A stretch of 64,000 nucleotides of DNA from Prevotella sp. oral taxon 376 (lineage in GTDB: Bacteria; Bacteroidota; Bacteroidia; Bacteroidales; Bacteroidaceae), in contig NZ_PYXG01000002.1 of NCBI RefSeq assembly GCF_003043945.1, positions 310,001 to 374,000 on the forward strand, written 5' to 3'. A program made the translations under genes and the position numbers. Shown piece after piece: positions 53,164 to 63,400 of this stretch. The first letter of the stretch is position 1. Every line of letters starts with the position of its first letter. The notes under the pieces were generated by a model. The model saw only the letters and a list, made by a program, of their open reading frames with translations. It did no database searches and had not been told where the DNA came from.

Positions 53164-54087
53164 ATGAAAATAGAATTATATACCAACAAGAGCACCTCTG
53201 CCTGCATAAAGGCGGCATACACTCTCTTAATCTCTACCTTCAAGACTACTATTAAAAGGCTATGGCTGCCGGCATTAGTCAACGCCGCTTTATTAACCCT
53301 GCTATTCCTGTTATACATCCCCGATAAGACATTCAACGAGGTTGGACTTTCTCACCCCATGATAACTTTGCTCCTCATAACGGGATGCTATATCCTGACG
53401 GTAGCCGCAAATATATGGTTTATGGCAGCTATTGCCTCATTACTCAATGGAAAGAAATTAAATCAAAACATACTTCGAGCCATTGTAGTGGTGGGAGTAG
53501 GGTTTATTATTACGGGAATTGGCACATTCATCATCAACTTTGGCTCCTCCTTCTTTGGAAGTTTGGTGTCTTCTTCTCATATTGCCTCACCAGAAAAATC
53601 CGCAGCTGCCGGATACATCGCCTCCGTGATAATACTCCTACTTCTCTACATATTTACATTGCCACTCACATTCTCCTCCATTCGATGTCAGATTGACCAT
53701 AGGACTAAACTTACCGAGATATTCCGTAAGGGATACAGGATGGGACTTCGCCATTGGGGATTCCTGTTTGTTACCCATCTTGTGGCAACCTTACTGACCT
53801 TTGTCGCATGCTTCATTGCCTTCATACCACTCCTGATAACGATTTTGTCGCAGACTATAAATCAATTGGGGATGCTTAACGGCGACCCGAGCGGGGTCCC
53901 CGGCTATTTCATTTATCTACTCGTCGCAACCAGCCTGATCACCATGTACATACTTTGTTTCATAGGTGTATGGATGTTTTTCATCTCCTATTATATATAT
54001 GGCAGCGTCGAGGTTAAAGAACGGGCCGCTAAAATGGCAAAGCCTTTTGCGAAGTCGCCTGATGGAAAACTTAAAACGCACGGATAA
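53164..54087 (+). CDS. Integral membrane protein of unknown function
   Basis: 307 residues with about six transmembrane helices (around 35-52, 68-92, 100-125, 150-172, 195-222, 248-275). N-terminal cytoplasmic segment and a basic C-terminal tail (AAKMAKPFAKSPDGKLKTHG). No motif recognised. It starts 2 bp after the methyltransferase stop and ends 3 bp before hisB, so it is cotranscribed with both. Confidence 0.75.
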   Translation: MKIELYTNKSTSACIKAAYTLLISTFKTTIKRLWLPALVNAALLTLLFLLYIPDKTFNEVGLSHPMITLLLITGCYILTVAANIWFMAAIASLLNGKKLNQNILRAIVVVGVGFIITGIGTFIINFGSSFFGSLVSSSHIASPEKSAAAGYIASVIILLLLYIFTLPLTFSSIRCQIDHRTKLTEIFRKGYRMGLRHWGFLFVTHLVATLLTFVACFIAFIPLLITILSQTINQLGMLNGDPSGVPGYFIYLLVATSLITMYILCFIGVWMFFISYYIYGSVEVKERAAKMAKPFAKSPDGKLKTHG

Positions 54088-54090
54088 AAA

Positions 54091-55167
54091 ATGAAATCAA
54101 CAAGGTGCCTGTTTATCGATCGTGATGGAACGCTGATAGAAGAACCTCAAGATGAACAGATAGACTCTTTTGAGAAACTGAAATTTACAAAAGGAGTGTT
54201 CCGTAATCTCGGCTTTATCCGCGAGCATCTCGACTTTAAATTCGTAATGGTCAGCAATCAAGACGGATTGGGCACAGAGTCTTTCCCTGAGAATGCCTTC
54301 TGGCCTATTCAAAACTTTCTGCTTCAGTCGCTTGAGGGGGAAGGTATTACTTTCGACGATATCTTAATAGACCATCACCGACCGGAAGACCACTCCCCTA
54401 TGAGGAAACCCGGCACAGGAATGCTGAAGAATTATACCGATAACAATGCCTATGACCTGAAAAACAGCTATGTCATAGGCGACAGAGACACAGACGCCGA
54501 ACTCGCAGGCAATCTTGGATGCAAATCGCTCATCTTGGGAAAAGACGGAATGGATTGGAACAAGATCGCGGAAATCCTGTTTGCAGGCGAACGCATTTCC
54601 GAGATTCACCGCACCACAAAGGAGACGGACATTCTCGTCCGACTGAATATAGATGGAACCGGAAAATGCGACATCTCAACCGGACTTGGCTTCTTCGACC
54701 ACATGTTAGAGCAAATAGGCAGACACGGCACGATGGACCTCACCATCCGCTGTAAAGGCGACCTTAATGTTGACGGGCATCACACCATTGAGGACACGGC
54801 CTTAGCGTTAGGCGAATGCCTATTGAAAGCTTTAGGCGAGAAGCGCGGCATCGAGCGATATGGCTATTGCCTCCCGATGGACGACAGCCTCTGCCAAGTT
54901 GCATTGGATTTCGGAGGGCGCCCGTGGCTTGTGTGGGATGCGGAATTCCGCCGTGAGAAGATTGGCGAAATGCCCACGGAGATGTTCTTCCATTTCTTCA
55001 AGAGCCTGAGCGACGCAGCCAAGATGAACCTGAATATCAAGGCAGAAGGAGCCAACGAACATCACAAGATAGAAAGTATCTTCAAAGCTTTGGGCAGAGC
55101 TTTGAAGACAGCCGTGAGAAGAGATATCTATCACTTTGAGCTCCCGTCAAGCAAAGGAGTTCTTTAA
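54091..55167 (+). CDS. hisB: Bifunctional histidinol-phosphatase / imidazoleglycerol-phosphate dehydratase
   Basis: 358 residues, two catalytic steps of histidine biosynthesis. N-terminal HAD phosphatase: [12 protein letters not shown] (catalytic Asp pair), a Cys/His zinc-like loop position [18 protein letters not shown] with fewer Cys than E. coli HisB, and [13 protein letters not shown]-terminal dehydratase: [18 protein letters not shown] and [14 protein letters not shown] (Mn ligands), [15 protein letters not shown]. No other his gene is nearby, so hisB is separate from the pathway operon in this genome or part of a dispersed set. Confidence 0.96.
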   Translation: MKSTRCLFIDRDGTLIEEPQDEQIDSFEKLKFTKGVFRNLGFIREHLDFKFVMVSNQDGLGTESFPENAFWPIQNFLLQSLEGEGITFDDILIDHHRPEDHSPMRKPGTGMLKNYTDNNAYDLKNSYVIGDRDTDAELAGNLGCKSLILGKDGMDWNKIAEILFAGERISEIHRTTKETDILVRLNIDGTGKCDISTGLGFFDHMLEQIGRHGTMDLTIRCKGDLNVDGHHTIEDTALALGECLLKALGEKRGIERYGYCLPMDDSLCQVALDFGGRPWLVWDAEFRREKIGEMPTEMFFHFFKSLSDAAKMNLNIKAEGANEHHKIESIFKALGRALKTAVRRDIYHFELPSSKGVL

Positions 55168-55198
55168 AAAATACTCACAAAAGCACAATGCCTAAAGA

Positions 55199-55717
55199 AT
55201 GAGAACGGGAAAACTCTTATTGACCTTAATGGCCACAATTTATCTCACAGACCTTTCGGCGCAAGAAGTAAAGAACGAGCCTCTCTTCGGAGTGTTTTAT
55301 TACCTATCCGACAGCACCCGAATGGAAATTCCTGCCAATACGGAATACGACGACATCATGACTGGCCTTATGCTGCACAAGGCAAAGATCGTATTCAAAG
55401 AGAATGGTGCATCGACCACTTTGCAGGACCCCGACTTTATCTATGTGGAGATTTTGGATACTCCGCAACTCAACCACCACTATTTCAGGCTGGCAAAACT
55501 CACGCCAAAGAAAGGAAAACGCAATATGACGCTGTGGTCGGGCTCCCCCTTCGGAGTTACACGGAAGCCTAAAGATGCACAAGACTTATGGCTGAGCCCC
55601 GTCTCCGGGACGCTCTACCGATTTGAGACCAAAGGCCTGCCGAAAGGTCAATATTGCATTTATTGTCAACAAGGGATCTCCACATTGCTGAAATTCCACG
55701 ACTTTGCGCTTCAGTAG
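55199..55717 (+). CDS. Exported protein of unknown function
   Basis: 172 residues with a signal peptide (MRTGKLLLTLMATIYLTDLSA, cleavage near QEV). The mature part is mixed beta with several aromatic residues; no motif recognised. It follows hisB by 31 bp on the same strand. The 268-bp gap downstream holds a 22-bp repeat array and no ORF. Confidence 0.6.
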   Translation: MRTGKLLLTLMATIYLTDLSAQEVKNEPLFGVFYYLSDSTRMEIPANTEYDDIMTGLMLHKAKIVFKENGASTTLQDPDFIYVEILDTPQLNHHYFRLAKLTPKKGKRNMTLWSGSPFGVTRKPKDAQDLWLSPVSGTLYRFETKGLPKGQYCIYCQQGISTLLKFHDFALQ

Positions 55718-55868
55718 ACATCTCCCCCTCACTCCCGCGAAAAGAGCAGGACAATCATGAACGGATGAAAGCATGACCGCAGATTTAAAGAAAATTCAGG
55801 GCGCAGGGCACCTTGCCTCTAACTTTTTGATAATCAGCATCTTGTCTTTTTGTCGCAAACTGTCCGGC

Positions 55869-55956
55869 AAAAGACCGTTAAAAGGTGAGTAAAAAGCCGT
55901 TAAAAGGCGAGCAGATAACGGTCTTTTACTCACCTTTTAACGGCCTTTTACTTTCA
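55869..55956. repeat. Four 22-bp units, CCGTTAAAAGG family
   Basis: Units start at 55869, 55891, 55913 and 55935. CCGTTAAAAGG occurs at 55875 and 55897 (22 apart), then inverted as TAACGG at 55916 and 55938 (22 apart). Segments 55875-55902 and 55916-55943 form a 28-bp inverted repeat with 2 mismatches and a 13-nt loop, a potential bidirectional terminator between the convergent genes. Shares AGTAAAAGGCCGT and CCTTTTAACGGCT with the locus at 11735-11822. Confidence 0.88.
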
Positions 55957-55985
55957 AGGATGTCAACTCCTTAAAATCAACGAGT

Positions 55986-56468
55986 TTACTTGCTCATGTT
56001 TTCGTCTACAAAACAAAGTGGCATCAGGTCCTTTATGCTCTTCAAGACATAGACCCCATGAGTTCCATAAAGCATGATTTTGACAGGGTGCTTGTAGCGA
56101 TCTTCTATTTCGAGTATCACCTGTCTGCAAGCCCCACAGGGCGTAACAGGCTCTCCCGTAAAACCATATTCGTTTTTAGCGGCAATGGCCAATGCGGCAA
56201 TCGGCAGTTCCGGATAATTAGCCTGGGCGGCAAAGATGGCCGTTCTTTCCGCGCATAGACCAGAGGGAAATGCGGCATTCTCCTGATTAGCACCCTTCAT
56301 AATCCGACCATCTTGCAGGCGAATCGCCGCGCCCACACAGAAGTGGCTGTATTTTGCATAGCTGTTTTGCGTGGCCTCTTTTGCCACTTTCACGAGTTCT
56401 TGGTCTTCGTCGCCCAGCTCATCGACTTGACAATATTGGATATTGATCTCAAGCTTAATCTCTTTCAT
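55986..56468 (-). CDS. cdd: Cytidine deaminase
   Basis: 160 residues, pyrimidine salvage (cytidine to uridine). Zinc and catalytic motifs: GLCAERTAIFAA (Cys ligand and catalytic Glu) and TPCGACRQVILE (two Cys ligands). Substrate-binding VGAAIRLQDGRIMKGANQENA. Longer than the 130-residue minimum by an N-terminal strand and C-terminal tail. Follows the beta-helix lipoprotein gene by 49 bp on the same strand. Confidence 0.97.
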   Translation of the reverse strand: MKEIKLEINIQYCQVDELGDEDQELVKVAKEATQNSYAKYSHFCVGAAIRLQDGRIMKGANQENAAFPSGLCAERTAIFAAQANYPELPIAALAIAAKNEYGFTGEPVTPCGACRQVILEIEDRYKHPVKIMLYGTHGVYVLKSIKDLMPLCFVDENMSK

Positions 56469-56517
56469 TGCTCTCGGTTTTTAGTTTCTATATCATTCAG
56501 GAGCCTCAAAATGGATG

Positions 56518-57927
56518 CTATTTCCTTTCGAACGCACCAATATCGGGCTTCCCGTCTCGTGCCCTGCCATTCCGATCCGTAGGAAGCGATGTCGTGGCAT
56601 TGGCTCGCCCAACGGCCGGTGATGCCGCATCAAGCTGAAAATCATAGACGAGATTCTCCGTATCGATTCTCTCGAAATGTTTCTTTCCTGTCGTAAGAGT
56701 ATCTTTAGGGTCTTCAAACAAGACTGCCGAAAACCTGACACTATCCTTGGTTGTTATCTTCGGGGTGCGGATAATACAGTCCTCAAACCGGTAATTAAAC
56801 ACATCCCCCGCCTTTCCCATCATTACATCGTCCGCATATCCGGTAATGAGAGAGTTTCGGCAAAGAAGGTTTTGCAGGGGAGCCCTGAACCTTATAGCCG
56901 GGCCGCGATTGGTGTCGAAGGGATAAAACTGGGCGAGCGTACAACCGTTTACAGCCACATCACCTCCGTTTATCTCAAGACAAGCCATCAGGGTGTTGGA
57001 TATCAGCGTGTTTTCAAGCCGGGCCTTGCAATGGTTCAACTGTAGTCCTACTCCCTGGCAATTATGAATGGTCGACGCAAAGACATGCAGTTTCTCCGAA
57101 TCGACATCCGAAGAATCGGCCACGATGCCGTCAAAAGCACCATGAAGATCGGTATACCTCAATTCATTGGCATAGGATTCGGAACCAAAACGAATGCCCC
57201 TCCACTGACCGGAAAGCCGGTCATAAGGCAGATAATCAAACATTCTGTCAATACGGTCGCCCCTCAGAACCACAGGACGATCCGCCGTTCCCTCGGTTTT
57301 TAAGGTTCCATCGACCTTTATTCCCGCGGCATTGGCAAAATAAAGAGTTGTTCCAGAAGCTATGGTCAATGTCGCACCCTTGTTCACGGTGATGCCCCCA
57401 TAGACGACGATGGGATTCGTGGAAGAGATGACAGAGTCTTTCGTAACCACCATATCACGCCACAGCATGGCATCCCATGCCCACCCTGACAGGCAAAGCT
57501 TCTGCACCGCTCCACTTTCCAAATTAAAGACCAGGTTCTCTTCCACCCTTTGTGGATCATCTACATGTTGCCGCGAGGCCGTAAGCTCCACATAGATACG
57601 GATGCTGTCGCCGGCCCGGATTTCCACATCCTGCGCCTGATATCCGACCACCGAGCTCAAATAGGTGCCGTCGACATTCACTCGGAATCCGCTCTGATTT
57701 CCCCGCTCAAGGAGAATGGAGGAACAGCGTATGCCTGCGCCGGAATGATTGAAAACCCAAAAAGAGCGGGTGCTTGACGGAACATTACTGAAAACCGTGT
57801 CGACTCGAACCGTATCTACGGAAAAAGAAAGCAGATCCGACTGCGAAGTCGTGAAGGTGTCATTGTCTTCGCATGCGGCTACCAACAGAATTGCAGCCAG
57901 AATATGGAAATATTTTTTTAGTCTCAT
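56518..57927 (-). CDS. Lipoprotein with right-handed beta-helix
   Basis: 469 residues. Signal peptide and lipobox LLVAACEDN (Cys about 19), so surface- or periplasm-anchored. An N-terminal beta-sandwich-like part (about 30-150) is followed by short repeats of parallel beta-helix type (GGITVNKGATLTIASGTTLY, IKVDGTLKTEGTADRPVVLR) and the end DIGAFERK typical of choice-of-anchor Q beta-helix proteins. No catalytic residues recognised; binding or structural role on the cell surface inferred. Confidence 0.75.
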   Translation of the reverse strand: MRLKKYFHILAAILLVAACEDNDTFTTSQSDLLSFSVDTVRVDTVFSNVPSSTRSFWVFNHSGAGIRCSSILLERGNQSGFRVNVDGTYLSSVVGYQAQDVEIRAGDSIRIYVELTASRQHVDDPQRVEENLVFNLESGAVQKLCLSGWAWDAMLWRDMVVTKDSVISSTNPIVVYGGITVNKGATLTIASGTTLYFANAAGIKVDGTLKTEGTADRPVVLRGDRIDRMFDYLPYDRLSGQWRGIRFGSESYANELRYTDLHGAFDGIVADSSDVDSEKLHVFASTIHNCQGVGLQLNHCKARLENTLISNTLMACLEINGGDVAVNGCTLAQFYPFDTNRGPAIRFRAPLQNLLCRNSLITGYADDVMMGKAGDVFNYRFEDCIIRTPKITTKDSVRFSAVLFEDPKDTLTTGKKHFERIDTENLVYDFQLDAASPAVGRANATTSLPTDRNGRARDGKPDIGAFERK

Positions 57928-57966
57928 TAAGATAATAACGCGTTCGAACTCATTTTATTATACAAA

Positions 57967-59031
57967 CTATGCCAATCCGTTATTGATAACATTCTCCGCG
58001 GTATTCAAGACTCTGAAATGATATTTTCCGGCATATGAGATTTGCATGAGCTTCTGAGCCTCCGTCGCTTTCACGCCAAACGAGAGCGCCACGAAGCCCA
58101 TAGTGCGGCGAAGGTTCAGCTCTACGCACGGATGGACCTTCAGTTTTCCACCGTCACGCACCACCATCATGTCTATTCCAAAAGGCCCTCTATAGGATTC
58201 GTGGAAAAAAACCGTCAATATCGCAGATATCCTCTCGGCCAAACCATCTATTAATTCCATCGAAATATATTTACCAAGCATCATTCGCTTATCAGCCTCG
58301 GAAGCAAGAATATTCCCTGCATATGCTCCATTAATCGTCTTGAAAAGCGACAGGCCTAAATACCGGACACCACTATTAGTAGACTCAAACTCAAGGGCAA
58401 AATCCTTCACTTTGTCATAGAGAGGCTCCATCATTATGAATCCCTGCCTGTCCATGATATTCAATGCCCAATTCTCCATTTGAGGTGTCAACCGATCCAC
58501 ATAGCGGACGCCTCTGCCACTGCTGCTCCATGGAGCTTTCAACACAAACGGTACGGTACTTTTACGAATAACTTCCAAATCAGAAATCGGGCAAGCCTCC
58601 CCTATCAGTACATTGGAATCCGTCAGCAGTTCCGGCAATACCCTCTCTGCCGCCCACCTACGATTACTCATCTCCCGGAGTAATTTCAGAAAGGGAATGG
58701 ACGGAAGGTTAGCCTCTTCCACTCCCGCCTTCAACAACTGAAACCTCAACGAAGAATTCCACCCCCATACGGAAAGCTCACATGGGGGAATATTTGACAA
58801 ATCGGCAAGTGTAACGAACACCACATCCCGGGCGTATTTCTTAAGGTGCCGGACTGAATCCAAGGCTGCATCGACATCATCTACCAAAACGAAATCTCCG
58901 TCATCGGCCCATAAAGCAGGAATGAAGCCAAGGTCTGCCTTGAGTTCCCGCCCCGCATGTGGAGGCGTGAATCGTTCGATATTTGCAGCTAAGGCGATAT
59001 CGTGTTCCGGATTGAATATATGCAATTTCAT
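57967..59031 (-). CDS. ATP-grasp-like protein of unknown function
   Basis: 354 residues with the start at MKLHIFNPEHDIALAA (59031), 26 bp after a TATATTTG box. The central segment FVLKAPWSSSGRGVRYVD resembles the ATP-grasp nucleotide loop, with MMEPLYDKVKDFALEFE and FGIDMMVV plus HPCVELNLRRTMG as possible Mg/ATP residues. No substrate can be inferred. Gap of 39 bp to the downstream lipoprotein gene. Confidence 0.65.
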   Translation of the reverse strand: MKLHIFNPEHDIALAANIERFTPPHAGRELKADLGFIPALWADDGDFVLVDDVDAALDSVRHLKKYARDVVFVTLADLSNIPPCELSVWGWNSSLRFQLLKAGVEEANLPSIPFLKLLREMSNRRWAAERVLPELLTDSNVLIGEACPISDLEVIRKSTVPFVLKAPWSSSGRGVRYVDRLTPQMENWALNIMDRQGFIMMEPLYDKVKDFALEFESTNSGVRYLGLSLFKTINGAYAGNILASEADKRMMLGKYISMELIDGLAERISAILTVFFHESYRGPFGIDMMVVRDGGKLKVHPCVELNLRRTMGFVALSFGVKATEAQKLMQISYAGKYHFRVLNTAENVINNGLA

Positions 59032-59056
59032 CTTCAGACAGAAAATAATTTCATTG

Positions 59057-59064
59057 CAAATATA
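59057..59064 (-). promoter_or_regulatory. TATATTTG -7 box of the ATP-grasp-like gene
   Basis: Minus-strand TAnnTTTG match 26 bp before the ATG; a GTTG sits 21 bp upstream as a weak -33. Confidence 0.5.
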
Positions 59065-59136
59065 CAAAGAATAGTAACTCCCTCGCAACAGCATGTGCAA
59101 AAAAAAGCAAAAATGAGAATATTTTGCAATCTTGAC

Positions 59137-59167
59137 TTTGCATTTTTCAAAATAAATATTACCTTTG
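59137..59167 (+). promoter_or_regulatory. Promoter of the AAA-ATPase gene
   Basis: TTTG (59137-59140), 19-bp spacer, TACCTTTG (59160-59167), 31 bp before the ATG at 59199. Both motifs perfect. Confidence 0.8.
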
Positions 59168-59198
59168 CAACTAAAATAACCAACTCGGTACAATAATT

Positions 59199-60389
59199 AT
59201 GGAGGAAGCTTTCTTTCGCACTCATACCAATCTTGTTGAGCTCCAGAACGCGCCCGTGCGCCGTAACCTCATGGATGAAATTGACTGGAACGACAGACTG
59301 ATTGGTATTAAGGGGACTCGAGGCGTGGGGAAAACGACCTTCCTGTTGCAATATGCCAAAGAGAACTTCAGCCCTACAGACAGGCAATGCCTCTATGTGA
59401 ACATGAATAATTTTTATTTTCAGGGGAATGGAATCTTTGATTTTGCCGTCGACTTTGTCAGAAACGGCGGTAAGGTATTGCTGATAGATCAAGTTTTCAA
59501 GCAGCCTAACTGGAGTAAGGAACTACGCCAATGCTATGACATGCTGCCAGGACTGAAGATTATTTTTACAGGCTCGAGTGTCATGCGTTTGAAAGAAGAG
59601 AACCCGGAGCTCAACGGTATTGTAAAAAGCTATAACCTAAGAGGGTTCTCTTTTCGCGAGTTTATCAACCTGCAAGCCGGTACTGACATTCCAGCCTACT
59701 CACTCGATGCGATACTTTATGACCATGAGCACATCATTAAGCAGGTTCTGCCTCTGGTTAGTCCCACAAAGTATTTTCAGGATTACATCCATCATGGCTT
59801 CTATCCCTTCTTTCTTGAGCATCGAAATTTCTCGGAGAATCTCCTGAAGACAATGAATATGATGACAGAAGTCGACATCCTGCTCATCAAACAAATAGAT
59901 TTGAAATATCTCACAAAGATAAAAAAGCTGTTTTATCTATTGGCACAAAACACAGAAAAAGGGCCAAACATCAGTAATCTGGCAAAAGACATCGAGACCA
60001 GCCGAGCTACCGTGATGAACTATATCAAGTATCTTGCCGACGCCCGACTCATCAATATGATATATCCCGTCGGAGAAGAATTCCCCAAGAAACCGTCCAA
60101 GATAATACTCCACAATCCGAACCTGCTCTATGCCATATACCCCATTCAGGTAAACGAACAAGAACTGATGGAGACCTTCTTTGTGAATACGATGTGGAAA
60201 GACCACAGGGTGAATCAGGGCACCAAAGACCACTTCTTTATTGTCGACGACACCAAGAAGTTTCGAATTTGCAATGCAAAGGGGGAATATAAACTAAGGT
60301 ATAATTCCGATACCATCTATGCAAGATATAATACAGAAATAGGAAAAGACAACCGCATACCACTGTGGCTGTTAGGCTTTCTTTATTAA
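59199..60389 (+). CDS. AAA_14/DUF4143-type ATPase
   Basis: 396 residues. Walker A GTRGVGKTTFLLQ (about 36-48), sensor-1 region IIFTGSSVMRL, and a C-terminal winged-helix-like part (NISNLAKDIETSRATVMNYIK) plus DUF4143-type end. Walker B reads VLLIDQVFKQPNW, with Gln where the catalytic Glu is expected, so hydrolysis may be impaired. Function of this family is largely unknown. Good promoter upstream; nifJ starts 41 bp downstream. Confidence 0.82.
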   Translation: MEEAFFRTHTNLVELQNAPVRRNLMDEIDWNDRLIGIKGTRGVGKTTFLLQYAKENFSPTDRQCLYVNMNNFYFQGNGIFDFAVDFVRNGGKVLLIDQVFKQPNWSKELRQCYDMLPGLKIIFTGSSVMRLKEENPELNGIVKSYNLRGFSFREFINLQAGTDIPAYSLDAILYDHEHIIKQVLPLVSPTKYFQDYIHHGFYPFFLEHRNFSENLLKTMNMMTEVDILLIKQIDLKYLTKIKKLFYLLAQNTEKGPNISNLAKDIETSRATVMNYIKYLADARLINMIYPVGEEFPKKPSKIILHNPNLLYAIYPIQVNEQELMETFFVNTMWKDHRVNQGTKDHFFIVDDTKKFRICNAKGEYKLRYNSDTIYARYNTEIGKDNRIPLWLLGFLY

Positions 60390-60430
60390 AATCATACAAC
60401 AAACATTCATTAATATTTATCAAAAACAAA

Positions 60431-63400
60431 ATGGCAAAAGAAAAAAAGTTTATCACTTGTGATGGTAATACTGCTGCTGCACATGTAAGCTACATGTTTA
60501 CTGAAGTAGCTGCCATCTATCCTATCACTCCGTCATCACCCATGGCAGAGCATGTAGACGAGTGGGCTGCGAAAGGCCGCAAGAATCTCTTTGGGCAGAC
60601 CGTGTCTGTCCAGGAAATGGAATCTGAAGGCGGAGCTGCCGGCGCACTTCACGGATCACTCCAGGCTGGTGCCCTGACAACAACATTCACCGCTTCGCAA
60701 GGCTTGCTGCTGATGATTCCTAACATGTATAAGATTGCCGGCGAACTGCTTCCATGCGTATTCGATGTTTCTGCCCGAACGCTGGCATCTCACTCTCTTT
60801 GCATCTTCGGCGACCATCAGGATGTAATGGCATGCCGTCAGACGGGTTTCGCGATGTTCTGCTCCGGTTCCGTACAGGAGGTTATGGACTTAACGGCCAT
60901 TCCCCATATTGCCACACTCAAGACGAGCATTCCTTTTATCAACTTCTTTGATGGTTTCCGCACTTCCCACGAATATCACAAAGTTGAAGAAATGGATATG
61001 GAAGATATCCGTCCATTGGTTGACTTAGACGATATCAAAAAGTTCCGCGACCGTGCACTTTCTCCAGAGCGGCCTGTTACACGCGGCACCGCAGAAAACC
61101 CAGAGACTTTCTTCACCCACCGTGAGGCATCCAACTCATACTATGAGAATATTCCCCAGGTAGTAGAAGATCTTTGCGGCAAGATTTCTGATATCACAGG
61201 GCGTGAGTATCACTGCTTCAACTATTATGGTGCCCCGGACGCTGAAAATGTAATTGTTCTGATGGGGTCTGCCACAGAGCCTGCTCGTGAGGCTATTGAT
61301 TATCTGCTGAAACAAGGCAAGAAAGTAGGTATGGTGGCAGTACATCTCTATCGCCCATTCTCTGTGGACTTCTTGAAGAAGGCCTTGCCTGCAACCGTAA
61401 AGCGGATTGCCGTGCTTGACCGTACGAAAGAACCCGGCGCAGAAGGCGAGCCGCTGTATCTTGATGTCAAGTCTGCCCTCTACGATGATCCACGCAAGCC
61501 GTTGGTTGTCGGCGGGCGTTATGGTCTCGGCTCTTCAGACACGACACCGGCTAAGATCATTGCCGTTTACAAGAATCTTGAGATGCCGGAGCCCAAAGAC
61601 CACTTTACCGTGGGTATCGTCGATGATGTTACCTTTACTTCTCTCCCGGAAGAAGAGGAAATCCCAATGGGTGGCGACAGCCTGTTCGAAGCAAAGTTCT
61701 ATGGGCTCGGAGCTGACGGTACTGTAGGCGCAAACAAGAATTCCGTTCAGATTATCGGTAACAATACCACCAAGTATTGCCAGGCCTACTTCTCATACGA
61801 CTCAAAGAAATCCGGAGGGTTCACCTGTTCCCATCTCCGCTTTGGCGATGAACCCATCCACAGTGCTTATCAGGTGAATACTCCTAACTTCGTGGCATGC
61901 CATGTTCAGGCTTACTTGCACATGTATGATGTAACACGCGGATTGCGCAAGAACGGCATATTCCTCTTGAACACAATCTTTGACGGAGACGAGCTCGTCA
62001 ACTTTATTCCTAACAAGGTAAAACGCTGCTTTGCCAAGAATAACATCAAGGTTTACTACATCAATGCCACTAAGATCGCTCAAGAAATTGGTTTAGGCAA
62101 TCGCACGAACACCATTCTTCAGAGTGCATTCTTCCGCATCACGGAAGTTATTCCCATCGACCTTGCCATAGAACAGATGAAAGCATTCATTGTAAAGAGC
62201 TATGGAAAGAAAGGTCAAGATGTCGTAGACCTGAACTATGCAGCCGTGGACCGAGGCGGGGAATACAAAGAACTTGCCATTGACCCGGCATGGGCTAATC
62301 TCACCGACAACAATGACACCGAGGACAAGGCCCCGGCATTCATCAAAGAGATTGTCCGCCCTATCAATGCACAGGCTGGTGATCTTCTCAAAGTCTCCGA
62401 CTTCGTGAAGCACGATACCGTAGATGGAACATGGAAAAATGGCACTGCGGCCTACGAGAAGCGCGGAGTAGAAGCTTTCGTTCCCGTCTGGAATTCAGAC
62501 AACTGCATCCAGTGCAACAAGTGTGCCTATAGCTGTCCGCATGCTGCTATCCGCCCGTTTGTCCTCGATGAGAAAGAGACTGCCGGTTTTGAGGGGCCGA
62601 TGCTCGATATTCTTGCCCCCAAAACGCTCAAGGGAATGAAGTTCCGCATTCAGGTTTCTGTACTCGACTGTCTGGGTTGCGGCAACTGTGCCGATGTTTG
62701 CCCAGGCAAGAAAAACCGTGAGACTGGCGAAATTGAGAAAGCCCTCAAGATGGTTCCATTCAATGTGGACGCACCAGATATGATTCAAGAGGCTGGGAAC
62801 TGGGAGCACCTTATACATGAAGTTACTTCCAAGCAGCATCTCGTCGATATCAAGCAGAGCCCCAAGAACTCACAATTCGCTCAGCCCCTGTTTGAATTCT
62901 CCGGTGCATGTTCCGGTTGCGGAGAGACACCTTATGTCAAACTCATTTCTCAGCTGTTCGGCGACAGGGAGATGATTGCCAACGCCACAGGATGTTCCTC
63001 TATTTACAGCGCGTCAATCCCTTCAACCCCCTATACGACCAACGCACAAGGCCAAGGGCCCGCCTTTGACAATTCCTTGTTTGAGGACTTCTGTGAGTTC
63101 GGACTCGGAATGGCACTTGGAAACAAGAAAATGAAGGAACGCATCACACTCCTCCTGAACGAGCTGATTGCCGATGAAAAGACACCTGCCGGCATGAAAG
63201 AAGCCGCACAGGAATGGATTGAAAGCCAAAATGATGCCGACAGCTCAAAAGTTGCGGCAGCCAAGCTCAAGCCACTGATTGCAGAAGGTGCGGAGCACGG
63301 GTGCCCCATTTGCGCTGAACTCAAGACGCTCGACCACTATCTGATAAAGCGGAGCCAGTGGATTATCGGTGGCGATGGGGCTTCTTACGACATCGGTTAC

